Positions 24,924-34,450 of a stretch of DNA of 64,000 nucleotides are shown one piece after another; position 1 is the stretch's first letter; the number at the start of each line of letters is the position of its first letter. The stretch lies in the NCBI GenBank assembly GCA_052161645.1, contig CP197414.1; one strand, given 5' to 3'. The notes beneath the pieces were generated by a model. The model was given only the letters and a program-made list of their open reading frames with translations, searched no databases and was not told where the DNA came from. This DNA is from Laterigemmans sp052161645 (lineage in GTDB: Bacteria > Planctomycetota > Planctomycetia > Pirellulales > Pirellulaceae). A program made the position numbers and the translations under genes.

Positions 24924-27900
24924 AGCTCGGGGGCACCAACAACGGCGGCCCCTCAGCTACCGGCTCGGTGGACAGATAGACGGGGCGGAAAATCCCTCCG
25001 GCTCCCTGCCAATCATAAACCCGCACGCCAATCTCCACTTGCCCCTCCCGCGTCACCTCAACCGGAAGCGGGAAACTAATTCGCAACTCGAATGCCGTTT
25101 CCCGCTGCTCGATATCTCCTCCCTGGCCGATCAACGCATCGCCGGCAAAAACGTCGAAATAATCGTCCACGCCGGTAAATGTCATAAATATAGGCTGGTC
25201 ACGCCACTCCGCAGGTATCTCCACCTGGGTACGGTAAAATCCCCAGCCATCCAGATCGCCATGCCCCTGACTGTCCCAGTGCCGAGTGATCTCAATCGGC
25301 TGCCACGCATCTTCACCCATCATTTCCAATCGCCACTGGTCGGTAGTCGCTTGCCCCCGCAGGTCAGCATCCCCGGCGCGACGAAATTTCCAATCTACCG
25401 TCGCCAAACTCTTCTGCTGACGACGCGAATCGGCCCGCAACCGCGCTAATGTTTCCGCCGACAAAGCGGGGGCTGAAACCGGGCCGGCAACATACTCCAG
25501 CAACGACTCCAACAGAAATCGCCCCGCCGCTCCCGAACCCTCGCCGTGATTCAAACTCGAACAAACAATCGCCCCCGCGCCAGCCCGAGCCTCCCACAAT
25601 AACGCATGACTACGGTAATAACTCAAATCATGGTTGTCCCACAAAGACAACAGTGGCTGCACCTCGTCCATCAGCGGGAAATCGAACATCACGGCACCGG
25701 CCAAATCAAAGGGCTGTAATTCCACCAACATTTGCCGGTTGAGCCGTTTGACAATCGCCTGCTCCGCCGCCAGCGGACCACCACGCAAAAACCAATGATC
25801 ACGCGTCGCCAGCGAACCGGGGCTACCATCGGCCAACAATAAACATCTCGCTCCCGCGGTCACGCGATCTAATAACAGCGGACTGAGACGCTTGCTCAAG
25901 ATCAAACTCTCCCCGGTGGGCATTTGCCGCGTGACTTGGTCCCCGCCGAGCAACTGCGCATCCAACCCCATCGCCGCCAGCTCCGCATCACTCACCGATG
26001 CGTCCACGAAAATGCGTCTCCCCTGCAACAATCCCGACGCCCCCGGCTTGGGCACCACCCAAAGATCCCAACGATTGCTCGCCAAGATTACAGCCCGCTG
26101 GCTATCGAATAACTCGACTTGCAACTTGCCGGGCCAAGGCTTGTTCGCTGCCGCCAAGGGAATCTCCAGCTCCACCACCGGTCGCGAGCTCGCATCGCGT
26201 TCACAAACAACTTGCCCCGCACCCAGCGACACGCCGCTGTCTCGATTAAGCCACTGGTAGCGAAGCTCTAACCCTGTCGGTATCCCGGCGGGCAACCCAG
26301 CAGCCAACCCGGCGTCACCCGCCACATGAATCGTCGGCTTCCAAACCTGATCAGCAGCCACGCTCCGCAGCCAACTTCCAGCGTTTAACACCAACTGCAG
26401 TTCGCCATGCCAAGCAAAATCTTCCGCTGACCATTTGGCGTTGCCAGCTCGGTCGATCAACCCCATGCTGGCTAAAGGAAAATCTCGAATCACGCTGACC
26501 ACATAACCGGCCTCCGGCAAGCGATATCGAAAGGCCTCAATCTGATACTTGCGAGTCGCCAAGGCCAACCACTTGGCATCGCGCGCCACAACACCGAAAT
26601 CTGTCAACCGATGATCCCGCAAAACCTGCTTGCGGTACCGTGGCTGATCCTCTGCCGACAACGATTGATGAGGTGGCCACCCGCCCAATACCGGCTCCCA
26701 GGAATTAGAATCGAACGCGTCATCCCACGTGTCCGCCGCGATTGCTTCACCCAGGATCAACGGCTTCGCTTCCCGGGCTTCAATATGTGCGTTAAGTTCT
26801 GCTAATTTTTCCAACCACGTATGATTGTTCCCGTAAGGATGGTCGTCGTAAAAATCATGAACTCGATGCCAGCCAATCCAACTGCTATCATCTTCGATAA
26901 TCGCTCCGGGAATAATCTCATGGCCGAGATCGTATAAACCTTGAATCACATCGACCGCCGCGCTGTGCCCCGTTTCGCACGTCAAACTTCGCAAAATCAC
27001 TGACGCTGAATTGCGGTCATAATAAAAGAACTCTTTGAACTCCTTTTCCAGTTCAGCAAACTTCGCTGGCGAAAAATCAGGGTGCCATGTCGGATACTCG
27101 ACCCATGTCAACATGCCCATCTCATCGGCCATGTCTAAGTACGCTTGAGGAGGCACCCACAAGCAAAATTTCATCAGATTGAAACCACGCTGTTGGGCAA
27201 ATTCCAGCTCCGCTCGCATCGCTGCCGGATCGATCGCCGGAGCCAGACGCGGAGGCGCGTAACCCCAATTCAGAAGTCCGCGAATGTTGACCGCTCGACC
27301 GTTGACCAGCAACTCGCGTCCACGCGTTTCAAAATGGCGGATGGCGGCGTGACGACGCACGCGATCGACCACTTGCCCATCGCCGCGCCGCCGCACGGCC
27401 AATTCAATCTGGTAGCGATAAGGTGACTCGGGACTCCAGCGATGGATTTGCGACGGTACGATCGTTTGTTGGATCGATCCCAAAACTTGGTCAGAACCAG
27501 CCGACTGCGGCACTGTGGTGGCAACCGGCCCCGTTTCCAACCCATGCCACACCCACGATGTTTCCACAGCTGGTTCCGGCCCCGCAATCCGATAACCGAA
27601 TTCATAATCAGTCAAGTCGGCCCGCTGATCACCGCTCAGCTGCGCTTCCAGCCGCATCGCGTCTTGCCCATCAAAGCCCGACAGCAACAAATTAAGGTCG
27701 TCGATATAGACCGGACCGGCTGTTTGAATCAAACGAACATGTTTCCAAATGCCACCAAAGTGCGGTATCACGATCGGCAGAAAGCCCTGAGTGTTATGCC
27801 CCACTCGCTCATCCAACTCGATGCGCAGCGGTTGGTCGGTCGTTAACAGATCGGTCACGTCAAACCGGAAAGGGGTCCACCCACCAAGATGCTGGCCCAA

Positions 27901-28287
27901 TGTCGTCTCACCCAGCCGTACCGTGGCGGCGGTCGCCGCACCGTCAATCTCAAGCAACATCCGCCCCGCAGCAGCCAGCCGCGGCGGACACGCTAACATC
28001 ACACGATATTCAGCGACGCCGTCGAAATCATCTCCCAACATTTTCTCAAAGTCATTGCCAAATGTCGCTGGCAGAACCTGCTCCCCGGCATGAATCGTGA
28101 CCCCTTCAGTTACCAGCTGCAACGACCGCTCGCCATCCTCAGCCGCCAATCCGCAAGTCCAACCACCCAACACTAACGATGCCAAAATTACCCACCGCCA
28201 AACAGCGCTTGCAGCCCCATTCCTAGCACATTGCAAACTTCTTCGCTTCCACACCTTGCCACCCCCCAAGAGAACACAACTCAGCAC
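24922..28287 (-). CDS. Exported glycoside hydrolase family 2-like enzyme
   Basis: A 1121-residue protein with a signal sequence and a GH2 architecture: sugar-binding jelly roll (about 60-190, with GGWTPFRFDVTDLL and GGIWKHVRLI), an immunoglobulin-like domain (195-320) and a TIM barrel (from about 325, with LLVNGRAVNIRGLLNWGY, FNLMKFCLWVPPQAYLDMADEMGMLTWVEYP). Candidate catalytic acids are Glu438 in TCETGHSAA and Glu514 in ILGEAIAAD. The C-terminal 350 residues contain a second galactose-binding-like module. It probably cleaves a beta-linked polysaccharide outside the cytoplasm. The start is a GTG, and a second GTG at 28254, after a GGGGGTGG stretch, may be the true one. The acid/base motif departs from the usual NE pair, so specificity is open. 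Confidence 0.8.
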   Translation of the reverse strand: MLSCVLLGGGKVWKRRSLQCARNGAASAVWRWVILASLVLGGWTCGLAAEDGERSLQLVTEGVTIHAGEQVLPATFGNDFEKMLGDDFDGVAEYRVMLACPPRLAAAGRMLLEIDGAATAATVRLGETTLGQHLGGWTPFRFDVTDLLTTDQPLRIELDERVGHNTQGFLPIVIPHFGGIWKHVRLIQTAGPVYIDDLNLLLSGFDGQDAMRLEAQLSGDQRADLTDYEFGYRIAGPEPAVETSWVWHGLETGPVATTVPQSAGSDQVLGSIQQTIVPSQIHRWSPESPYRYQIELAVRRRGDGQVVDRVRRHAAIRHFETRGRELLVNGRAVNIRGLLNWGYAPPRLAPAIDPAAMRAELEFAQQRGFNLMKFCLWVPPQAYLDMADEMGMLTWVEYPTWHPDFSPAKFAELEKEFKEFFYYDRNSASVILRSLTCETGHSAAVDVIQGLYDLGHEIIPGAIIEDDSSWIGWHRVHDFYDDHPYGNNHTWLEKLAELNAHIEAREAKPLILGEAIAADTWDDAFDSNSWEPVLGGWPPHQSLSAEDQPRYRKQVLRDHRLTDFGVVARDAKWLALATRKYQIEAFRYRLPEAGYVVSVIRDFPLASMGLIDRAGNAKWSAEDFAWHGELQLVLNAGSWLRSVAADQVWKPTIHVAGDAGLAAGLPAGIPTGLELRYQWLNRDSGVSLGAGQVVCERDASSRPVVELEIPLAAANKPWPGKLQVELFDSQRAVILASNRWDLWVVPKPGASGLLQGRRIFVDASVSDAELAAMGLDAQLLGGDQVTRQMPTGESLILSKRLSPLLLDRVTAGARCLLLADGSPGSLATRDHWFLRGGPLAAEQAIVKRLNRQMLVELQPFDLAGAVMFDFPLMDEVQPLLSLWDNHDLSYYRSHALLWEARAGAGAIVCSSLNHGEGSGAAGRFLLESLLEYVAGPVSAPALSAETLARLRADSRRQQKSLATVDWKFRRAGDADLRGQATTDQWRLEMMGEDAWQPIEITRHWDSQGHGDLDGWGFYRTQVEIPAEWRDQPIFMTFTGVDDYFDVFAGDALIGQGGDIEQRETAFELRISFPLPVEVTREGQVEIGVRVYDWQGAGGIFRPVYLSTEPVAEGPPLLVPPS

Positions 28288-28315
28288 TATCCACTAATTG
28301 TTAACCAGGGTACCC

Positions 28316-28420
28316 GCTAGCCACGGTTCCCGTTAGCCGTTTTGGCGCTAGCCACGGTTCCCTTATTTACTCGAACTGATCACGCGCAACCAAACGGTGG
28401 CTAGCGCCAAAACCGCTAAC
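28316..28420. repeat. Intergenic direct plus inverted repeat element
   Basis: GCTAGCCACGGTTCCC occurs twice as a direct repeat (28316-28331 and 28347-28362). Overlapping this, 28332-28355 and 28397-28420 are 24-base inverted arms with one mismatch (core GTTTTGGCGCTAGCCAC and its complement), enclosing 41 bases. The element lies between the GH2 start and the release-factor-like stop, both minus strand. It could be a transcription terminator or a dispersed palindromic repeat of the REP type. Confidence 0.7.
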
Positions 28421-28430
28421 GGTTCTGCGC

Positions 28431-28970
28431 TTATCGTAAAGTCCCACGGCCGTGTTCGTCGCGAAGCCGATTTAGCCACTGGAACGCGGGGGGGGTCGTC
28501 TTCAGAAAACGCACGATCTGACTGGCCGTCGTTTGCCAGCTCGCCGCCACAGGTTGCGTGTCACCCTCAGCGCTCCAAAGATCATCTAGCAACAAAGCCA
28601 ACAAAGCCGGACGATCCAAATTATCGCTCGCCACGCGAAAATGCTTACCCCGATAAGCAGCTCGCAACCGATCCCCCTCAACGCAACCCTCCGACAACTC
28701 AGCCGTGCGCAGCTCCACTGCTAATGCTTCGCGCAGCCGACGTATTGCCATGCGACGATTGTCGACTTGACTCCTCCGCTCGGCGGCTTCACCCGTGATC
28801 CCGCTGGGCCGATGCAGCAACACGATCGCCGTGGAAACCTTGTTGCGATGCTGACCTCCAGGACCTCCCCGGCGAGTCTGTCGCAGCTCGCAATCGGCTA
28901 ACAATTGATCAACCGTAAGCAGAGCGGGATGCGGAGCGGGGCACGTGGGTGGAGCAAAAGAAAAATTCAA
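28431..28970 (-). CDS. RF-1 domain (GGQ) peptidyl-tRNA hydrolase-like protein
   Basis: A 179-residue protein with the class I release-factor catalytic motif: RRGGPGGQHRNKVSTAIVLL, GGQ at residues 38-40, and downstream RSQVDNRRMAIRRLREAL. The codon-reading domain of RF1/RF2 is missing, as in ArfB/ICT1-like rescue factors, which free stalled ribosomes. Unlike ArfB there is no long basic tail; the C-terminus (about 100-179) is instead a helical extension with KHFRVASDNLDRPALLALLLDDLW, the pattern seen in planctomycete release-factor-like proteins. It ends a minus-strand run after the M50-HlyD gene (24-base gap), so it may be read from that operon. The rescue role is inferred. Confidence 0.75.
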   Translation of the reverse strand: MNFSFAPPTCPAPHPALLTVDQLLADCELRQTRRGGPGGQHRNKVSTAIVLLHRPSGITGEAAERRSQVDNRRMAIRRLREALAVELRTAELSEGCVEGDRLRAAYRGKHFRVASDNLDRPALLALLLDDLWSAEGDTQPVAASWQTTASQIVRFLKTTPPAFQWLNRLRDEHGRGTLR

Positions 28971-28994
28971 CAGGTCGTTCCAACTGGCAAACGA

Positions 28995-31181
28995 TTAGAG
29001 TCCATCACCACGGATAGTGTCCCAAAGATAATCCCACAGGCGAATCGACTCGCCCCGCACAACCGCGGTCACTTTGCCACCCAGCGGAGTCTCCCCCGCA
29101 ATCTCTGCTGGCAATCCGCACGTGATCTGAAAGCTGTCGGGAGAAACATGCTGACTTAACACCCCCTCAGCAGACGCCGAACCTCGCTCAACCGACGTAC
29201 TACTGATTGCCCCCACGGTCGTCTCCACGACTCTGCCAACCGCATCAAGCGAAACGCGTACCGCCTGACCACTGGCGAAATGTCGCCTCAATTTCGCATC
29301 GACCGAAAGCGTCACTTGTTTGGCGCGCGGATCGGAGATGTGACACCACGGTTCGCTAGCTTCGATGGTAGCACCGACGAGCGGTGAGAAATCGTGATCC
29401 ACCCGCGGTATCGGCGACGACTCCGCAGGCGGTTTGGCGGGGGGCGAAAATACCATCCCAGCGTCGGGAGCCCGTAATTGTAACGAGGCGGTTCTTTGCG
29501 CACGCTCTTGCACCAACTCGTCAGCCGCCGCGACCGCGACGGCGAAGGGCGCGAGCCTGTCAATCAATTCAGGCTCAGCGACGGAACGTTGTCTTAACGC
29601 GGCGTACTGAATCGCTAGTTCCCCCGCCCGCGCCTCCGATCGCAACTGCTCCAACTCGAAGCTTGGCGCACGCAGACTTGCCAATAATTGCCCCCGCTCC
29701 ACCTGCTGGCCGGGCTGCACGTAAATTCGCTCGACCGTCGCTGTTTCCGGCACATAGACAGTTTGTGCTCCCGCCAATTGAACCGTTCCGCTGATCGTCA
29801 CCCGCCGCTGCACCGGAATGAACAATCCAGCGATCAGCAACACCACGATCGCCGCGGCCACCACTCCCCGTCGCCAAGCGGGAACGGTCTGCCAAAATCC
29901 TCCTCCACGAAACATGTTTCCCAATTTCATCCCTTGCATCACCACCACCATCAACGCCAATAACCAGACAACCACTCGCGCCACCGGTTCCATGCCCATG
30001 TTGCTGGCAATCATGTAAAACCAACCAACCAAAGCGACAACCACAAACCACTGATAGACCCGCGAAGCGACAAAGTATCCGGCCCAACCGCACTCGCCCC
30101 ACCAATCAGCACCCAGCCAATCAGCAACCCGCCACTTCCCACCGAACCACTGCCCACCTGACCATCCCGTCGCTCGCGGCTTCGCCCACGAAGCGATCAA
30201 CAGACGATCAAATGCCCGCTTGGCACGCTGTCGCATATTGGTTTGGTTGAGTAGGTCTGCCAACACGAAATAACCATCATAGCGCATCAATGGATTCGCG
30301 TTAAAGATAAAGGTGCTGATCCCACAGACGAACATTAAATGCAAAGCGGTCAAATGCAGCAACGAAGGTTCCGAAAAGAACCACACCCAAAACGCGAGCG
30401 CCGCGATAATCCATTCGCAATAAATCCCGGCCGCCATGATTGCCATCCGTCGCCCGGCCACCGGAACCCGCCAACTTTCACTCACATCACAATACAAACA
30501 TGGCGTGCCGCATAATAACAACATCCCAATCTCCCGGCACGGCGCGCCCAGCCTGCGACAAACCGCTGCGTGACTCAACTCGTGGGCGATCTTTGTGAAT
30601 CCAATCACGCTAATCGCGATCCCCCAGTGACTAGCTTGAAACGCCGGCAACAATCCCACTTCACGAGTCAACGACTCCAGAGAAACTAATGCGGCTCCCC
30701 CAGAAACCAAAATCAATAAACACCAGCTCAGCACCGCCGGCAAACTAAATAGAAAACCGGTATATCTGGCTAGCTGAACGGCCAAGCGATCGGCCGGCAA
30801 ACCGGGCAGTCGGATGTACAGCGGATTCGCCCACCAACGCTTGGCGACCGCGGAAGCAGCATCCCGCGAGGAACTGTCCCGCGAAGAACTGGGGGCGTGA
30901 CGATCCTCGGCAAGCAATCCGTGGCGACGCGTCTCTTCCAATGCCAGCGTTGCGGAACCCGCGCTGCCCCCCGCCGCACTTTCCTGCTGCGACGCTTGGG
31001 CCAACTCAGCCAACTGCTGGCGATCGGCCAACCGCAGAAAATTAAACCATGACGTGCGGACCACGCGTCCCGAAACCGGATCAGCCAACCACGCCTCATC
31101 GGTCCGTAAACGCCGACGCCGCACGACGCGAAGATCGCTGCGCAGTCGCACTCCGGCGGAACGCACGCTGCCCGTGGTCAA
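28995..31181 (-). CDS. M50 metalloprotease-HlyD fusion protein
   Basis: A 728-residue membrane protein. Residues 13-60 resemble the PqqD-like N-terminal domain found in such proteins (RLRSDLRVVRRRRLRTDEAWL, then DP.SGRVV). A polytopic middle carries the zinc site HELSH (200-204) and the second motif NPLMRYDGYF (about 296-305), as in YydH-like peptide zinc metalloproteases. After a helix at about 441-456 comes a periplasmic HlyD-like part with a biotinyl-lipoyl hairpin (VERIYVQPGQQVERGQLLASL). The gene overlaps the upstream hlyD by four bases. It would combine intramembrane proteolysis with an adaptor stalk. The substrate is unknown, and no ABC transporter or precursor peptide is visible nearby. 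Confidence 0.8.
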   Translation of the reverse strand: MTTGSVRSAGVRLRSDLRVVRRRRLRTDEAWLADPVSGRVVRTSWFNFLRLADRQQLAELAQASQQESAAGGSAGSATLALEETRRHGLLAEDRHAPSSSRDSSSRDAASAVAKRWWANPLYIRLPGLPADRLAVQLARYTGFLFSLPAVLSWCLLILVSGGAALVSLESLTREVGLLPAFQASHWGIAISVIGFTKIAHELSHAAVCRRLGAPCREIGMLLLCGTPCLYCDVSESWRVPVAGRRMAIMAAGIYCEWIIAALAFWVWFFSEPSLLHLTALHLMFVCGISTFIFNANPLMRYDGYFVLADLLNQTNMRQRAKRAFDRLLIASWAKPRATGWSGGQWFGGKWRVADWLGADWWGECGWAGYFVASRVYQWFVVVALVGWFYMIASNMGMEPVARVVVWLLALMVVVMQGMKLGNMFRGGGFWQTVPAWRRGVVAAAIVVLLIAGLFIPVQRRVTISGTVQLAGAQTVYVPETATVERIYVQPGQQVERGQLLASLRAPSFELEQLRSEARAGELAIQYAALRQRSVAEPELIDRLAPFAVAVAAADELVQERAQRTASLQLRAPDAGMVFSPPAKPPAESSPIPRVDHDFSPLVGATIEASEPWCHISDPRAKQVTLSVDAKLRRHFASGQAVRVSLDAVGRVVETTVGAISSTSVERGSASAEGVLSQHVSPDSFQITCGLPAEIAGETPLGGKVTAVVRGESIRLWDYLWDTIRGDGL

Positions 31182-32194
31182 CGACGCGTTCCTTCTTCAA
31201 AACCCAATCGACGGGCGGTCGCCGGGGACATTTCCGCAGCGTTAACGCTAGCCGGATGCACAATCACCGTGACGCGTCGCCCCGGGGCTAACAACCAGCC
31301 CTCCCCCAGACGCCGATTTTCAATCGACGCGTGAATTCGTATCTGCCCCTCATCATGCATCTGCGGATCCACCGATGTGATCGTCCCGCGAAGCGTCTGC
31401 AGGCGATCCCCCTCCGTCCAACGCACCGTCACGGCGGTCCCCACCGCATTCCTCGGCGATAACTGGGTCTCGCTGACCACCGCCGATACGCGGAGTCGAT
31501 CCATGCGGGCCAAACGAGCGATTGTCTCACCCTGCTGAGCCCATTCCCCCGCGGATTTCAATACCGCCAAGATCACGCCTCCCACCGGACTGGAAATTTG
31601 CAATCGACGCCGGCGAGCCTCCAGACGCTCAATCGACGCGCGTTGCAATTCCAACGTCATCGCTGCCTTGGCCTGCTCTTCCTCAGCAATCCCCACGGCA
31701 ATCTCCGCCAACTTGACCGCCAACTGAGAGTCGCGGACCGCGTTGCGAGATACTAACCCAGGACTCGATTGATCCAGACGGAAATCGCTATCCGCTTTTA
31801 ACTTTGCACTTTCCAGATAAGTTTTAGCCTGCTGCAATGCGAGTTGACTGCTGGCACGTTGCTCCAATGTCTTCCGCTGTAATTCAGCCTCGCGAATCTC
31901 TCCCAGAATGCTCGAATCGTCCTGCACAGCCAACAACTGACTCGCCTCCACCGTCTGATTGGCTTTCGCGAAGACTTGCTTGAGCTGCTCAGAGGCCACC
32001 GCCGGTACCGCAACCTCTTCCACAAAGTCCACCTGACAGCGATCGATCACAATCTGCTCCGCCAGCGATAGCTCCACTGCCAGCATCGTTGGCCAACCGA
32101 CGACTCCCAACAATACTCCTGGGCCTGATAACAACCCGAGCCCCAACAATAACGAACATACGTAACGCTTGGCTGATCGTCGGCACATCTTCAT
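31178..32194 (-). CDS. HlyD-family periplasmic adaptor subunit
   Basis: A 338-residue protein from the ATG at 32194, which has AAGGTGAG six bases before it. An in-frame TTG 27 bases earlier is less likely. A single N-terminal hydrophobic segment (about residues 12-35) anchors it. The lipoyl half-motif (VFAKANQTVEASQLLAVQ) is followed by a long coiled-coil hairpin (about residues 85-185, rich in Glu, Gln, Leu and Ala), a returning lipoyl strand (ISSPVGGVILAVLKSAGEWAQQG) and a beta-barrel domain. This is the layout of membrane-fusion proteins that bridge inner-membrane pumps and outer-membrane channels. It is the middle gene of the three-gene cassette. Confidence 0.85.
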   Translation of the reverse strand: MKMCRRSAKRYVCSLLLGLGLLSGPGVLLGVVGWPTMLAVELSLAEQIVIDRCQVDFVEEVAVPAVASEQLKQVFAKANQTVEASQLLAVQDDSSILGEIREAELQRKTLEQRASSQLALQQAKTYLESAKLKADSDFRLDQSSPGLVSRNAVRDSQLAVKLAEIAVGIAEEEQAKAAMTLELQRASIERLEARRRRLQISSPVGGVILAVLKSAGEWAQQGETIARLARMDRLRVSAVVSETQLSPRNAVGTAVTVRWTEGDRLQTLRGTITSVDPQMHDEGQIRIHASIENRRLGEGWLLAPGRRVTVIVHPASVNAAEMSPATARRLGFEEGTRR

Positions 32195-32242
32195 GATTCT
32201 CACCTTGATCGAATTCCCCAACCTCGAAACCCCGCAACGCTC

Positions 32243-34450
32243 TTACCAATACAAACGGACCGCGGTTTGCAACATGCGAATCAGATCTTGGCAGACCACA
32301 TACCCCAAAGGTTTCTGGCCGCAGTCGATCGCCAACACCACCGGCGCTCCTGGTTCTAAGACTGGCAGACCTGCAGCCTCCGTGGCAAATAATGCAGTCC
32401 CGCTCGGCTCCTCGCCCGCACTGCCACTCGGCAACACCGGGCCCAGCGAAGTCAACTCGGCGGCAAACTTTTGATCTGGATAAGCAGCCAACACGGCGGT
32501 CGCAGCAAGCGGCTTGTTCGCTAGCGCATCACTCGACAAGCTAGCCCCTGCCAGGTTGGCATTAATCACGTGGTCCAACCGTTTTTGCGGAACCCTCGCG
32601 TCGATCTGCCAACCGCCGGTCTGCTCCACAACCCGCAGCAACAATTGACCACGACGCAAAGGACGCGATGCCAATTGATCGGCCAGTTTCCAACCATTCA
32701 CCGTGCCCTCACGATCACTCACTAACAACAATTCCTCACGCTGGCTCCGCAGAATCTCCAGCTCGCTACTCAACATCTTTCCTTGATGGCGATTCACTTT
32801 CAATTCTGTTTGCCAACCGCGAACTTGCCCACGTTCATCATGCGTGTAGTTTCGCAGTTGCGTCTCCAAGTCGGCCGCCTGCTCATCCAACACGCGAATT
32901 TGCCCCTCCAGCTGACGAATTTGTTCGTCTAAACCAGAATCCACCAGCTGCACCAGCGGCTGGCCCCGCGAGACCCGATCACCATGAACCACGTATAAGG
33001 TTTGCACCGTAGCGTCGCGGGGCGCATAGATAATCTGCTGCTGCCGCGGCTGCAATATCCCATCCGCGGTGACCACCAGCGGTACTGGCAACATGGCGGC
33101 TATGCAAAGCGTCAACAGGAAACCGAGCGGCAGCAACATCCGCCGCAACATGCTACGCTGGCCGGCAACAGACCTGCCGCCAAATTGCCACCAAGTCGAT
33201 GTCGTTCCCTCCCAGCGTGCCAGCAATAAACTCAATTGCCCGCACATCAATCGCCACTGCTCCAGCTCACCCGGCTCCGCCAAATAATCGGCCGCGCTCC
33301 GCTCCGGATCGTCTTCCACAACCAAGCACCAACTCGTTCGCGGCGAACCATCGTTCAGCAAAGCCACACCGCGCAACACCAAATGCCCCTCCTGCACAAC
33401 CGTTTCTAACTCGGCATCTGACCGTTCTCCGCAGCCACTCCAATCGTCATGCCCGTGATGCTTGGTCTCGCCAGTTCGATGCTCGCCAGTCTCGCGGTCG
33501 TTAACATCCACCGCACTCCTAGCAAGTATCAATCCACTGCTCTCCGGCTCGACAGCTTGCTGACTCGCTTGATGAGCAATTTCGCTCAATGCTTTGATCA
33601 ATGCGGCGTGCGGATCCAGCTGCTCTACGCCGCTCACGGCAAGCACCCGCGCATGGCCGCCTTGCAACTCCACCAGCGTCACCCGCTCCGCAGCACTCCA
33701 ACTCCGCACGCCATCGACCAGCTGACGTTGAAAGCTCGCCGCACGCCCAAGCAGCTCAGCACGCTTCCGCGAACCACCGGGCCCCAGCCGCCCAAGTTCA
33801 ATCAGCAGGCGGTCAGCCTTGATCGCCCATTGCACGGTTGCATCTGCAGCTCGCCAACGACAATCCCGCAAATATTCCGCGGCCAAATCCGCCATCTGAG
33901 CAATGAATCGCAAATAACCACGTTGAGCCGCCGGGCCGCTGCCAGCTGGTATCAAGACTTCCAGCATCGTTTCCACCGGTCCATCCAAATCGACCGGAAT
34001 GGGCACGACCGCGGCCAACTCGGCTGTCGGATTACCCGGCTCTTCACTCTCCCAATCAGCTCCCGGAGGAACCATCACCGCACCGCCGGAATCGCCGACC
34101 TCGTGGATCATCGCCTGATGACACTGAGCCCCGTCAGAAACTTCCAGCAACCGACGATCCATATTGCCGCAACGATAACGAGCGGCCCAATGACCATCGC
34201 GGCGGCCCCACAGCACAACTGCCTCGGCCGCCATCGCCGTGCCCACAAGGCTAAGGAAACGCGGCCAAAACCGCTGCTCCGGTGTCCGCGAATGGGCCAA
34301 AGATGAAATCTCAGCAATGATCCGACCGATCTCCTGCCGGGTCTCGCGCACCACCGCATCCACCCCCGAGCGGCCAGCTCCAGGGTCGACTACACCGATT
34401 CCCGCATCCGCGGAGAATCGAAACGGTTCGTGATCGTCTTTGTCATGCAT
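32243..34450 (-). CDS. GAF-like sensor / HlyD fusion protein
   Basis: A 735-residue protein. Residues about 35-200 read as a GAF-like domain (AAEAVVLWGRRDGHWAARYRC, AELAAVVPIPVDLDG, RGYLRFIAQMADLAAEYL). A second, less clear GAF-like segment spans 235-420. One membrane helix at about 438-456 is followed by a HlyD half: IIYAPRDATVQTLYVVHGDRV with a lipoyl hairpin, a short coiled coil (505-575), and a barrel (LLRVVEQTGGWQIDARVPQ). So a cytoplasmic ligand-sensing domain is tied to a periplasmic adaptor. It is first in the cassette, with 48 bases to the ATG of the next gene. The combination suggests gating of transport by a small cytoplasmic signal; the ligand is unknown. Confidence 0.78.
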   Translation of the reverse strand: MHDKDDHEPFRFSADAGIGVVDPGAGRSGVDAVVRETRQEIGRIIAEISSLAHSRTPEQRFWPRFLSLVGTAMAAEAVVLWGRRDGHWAARYRCGNMDRRLLEVSDGAQCHQAMIHEVGDSGGAVMVPPGADWESEEPGNPTAELAAVVPIPVDLDGPVETMLEVLIPAGSGPAAQRGYLRFIAQMADLAAEYLRDCRWRAADATVQWAIKADRLLIELGRLGPGGSRKRAELLGRAASFQRQLVDGVRSWSAAERVTLVELQGGHARVLAVSGVEQLDPHAALIKALSEIAHQASQQAVEPESSGLILARSAVDVNDRETGEHRTGETKHHGHDDWSGCGERSDAELETVVQEGHLVLRGVALLNDGSPRTSWCLVVEDDPERSAADYLAEPGELEQWRLMCGQLSLLLARWEGTTSTWWQFGGRSVAGQRSMLRRMLLPLGFLLTLCIAAMLPVPLVVTADGILQPRQQQIIYAPRDATVQTLYVVHGDRVSRGQPLVQLVDSGLDEQIRQLEGQIRVLDEQAADLETQLRNYTHDERGQVRGWQTELKVNRHQGKMLSSELEILRSQREELLLVSDREGTVNGWKLADQLASRPLRRGQLLLRVVEQTGGWQIDARVPQKRLDHVINANLAGASLSSDALANKPLAATAVLAAYPDQKFAAELTSLGPVLPSGSAGEEPSGTALFATEAAGLPVLEPGAPVVLAIDCGQKPLGYVVCQDLIRMLQTAVRLYW

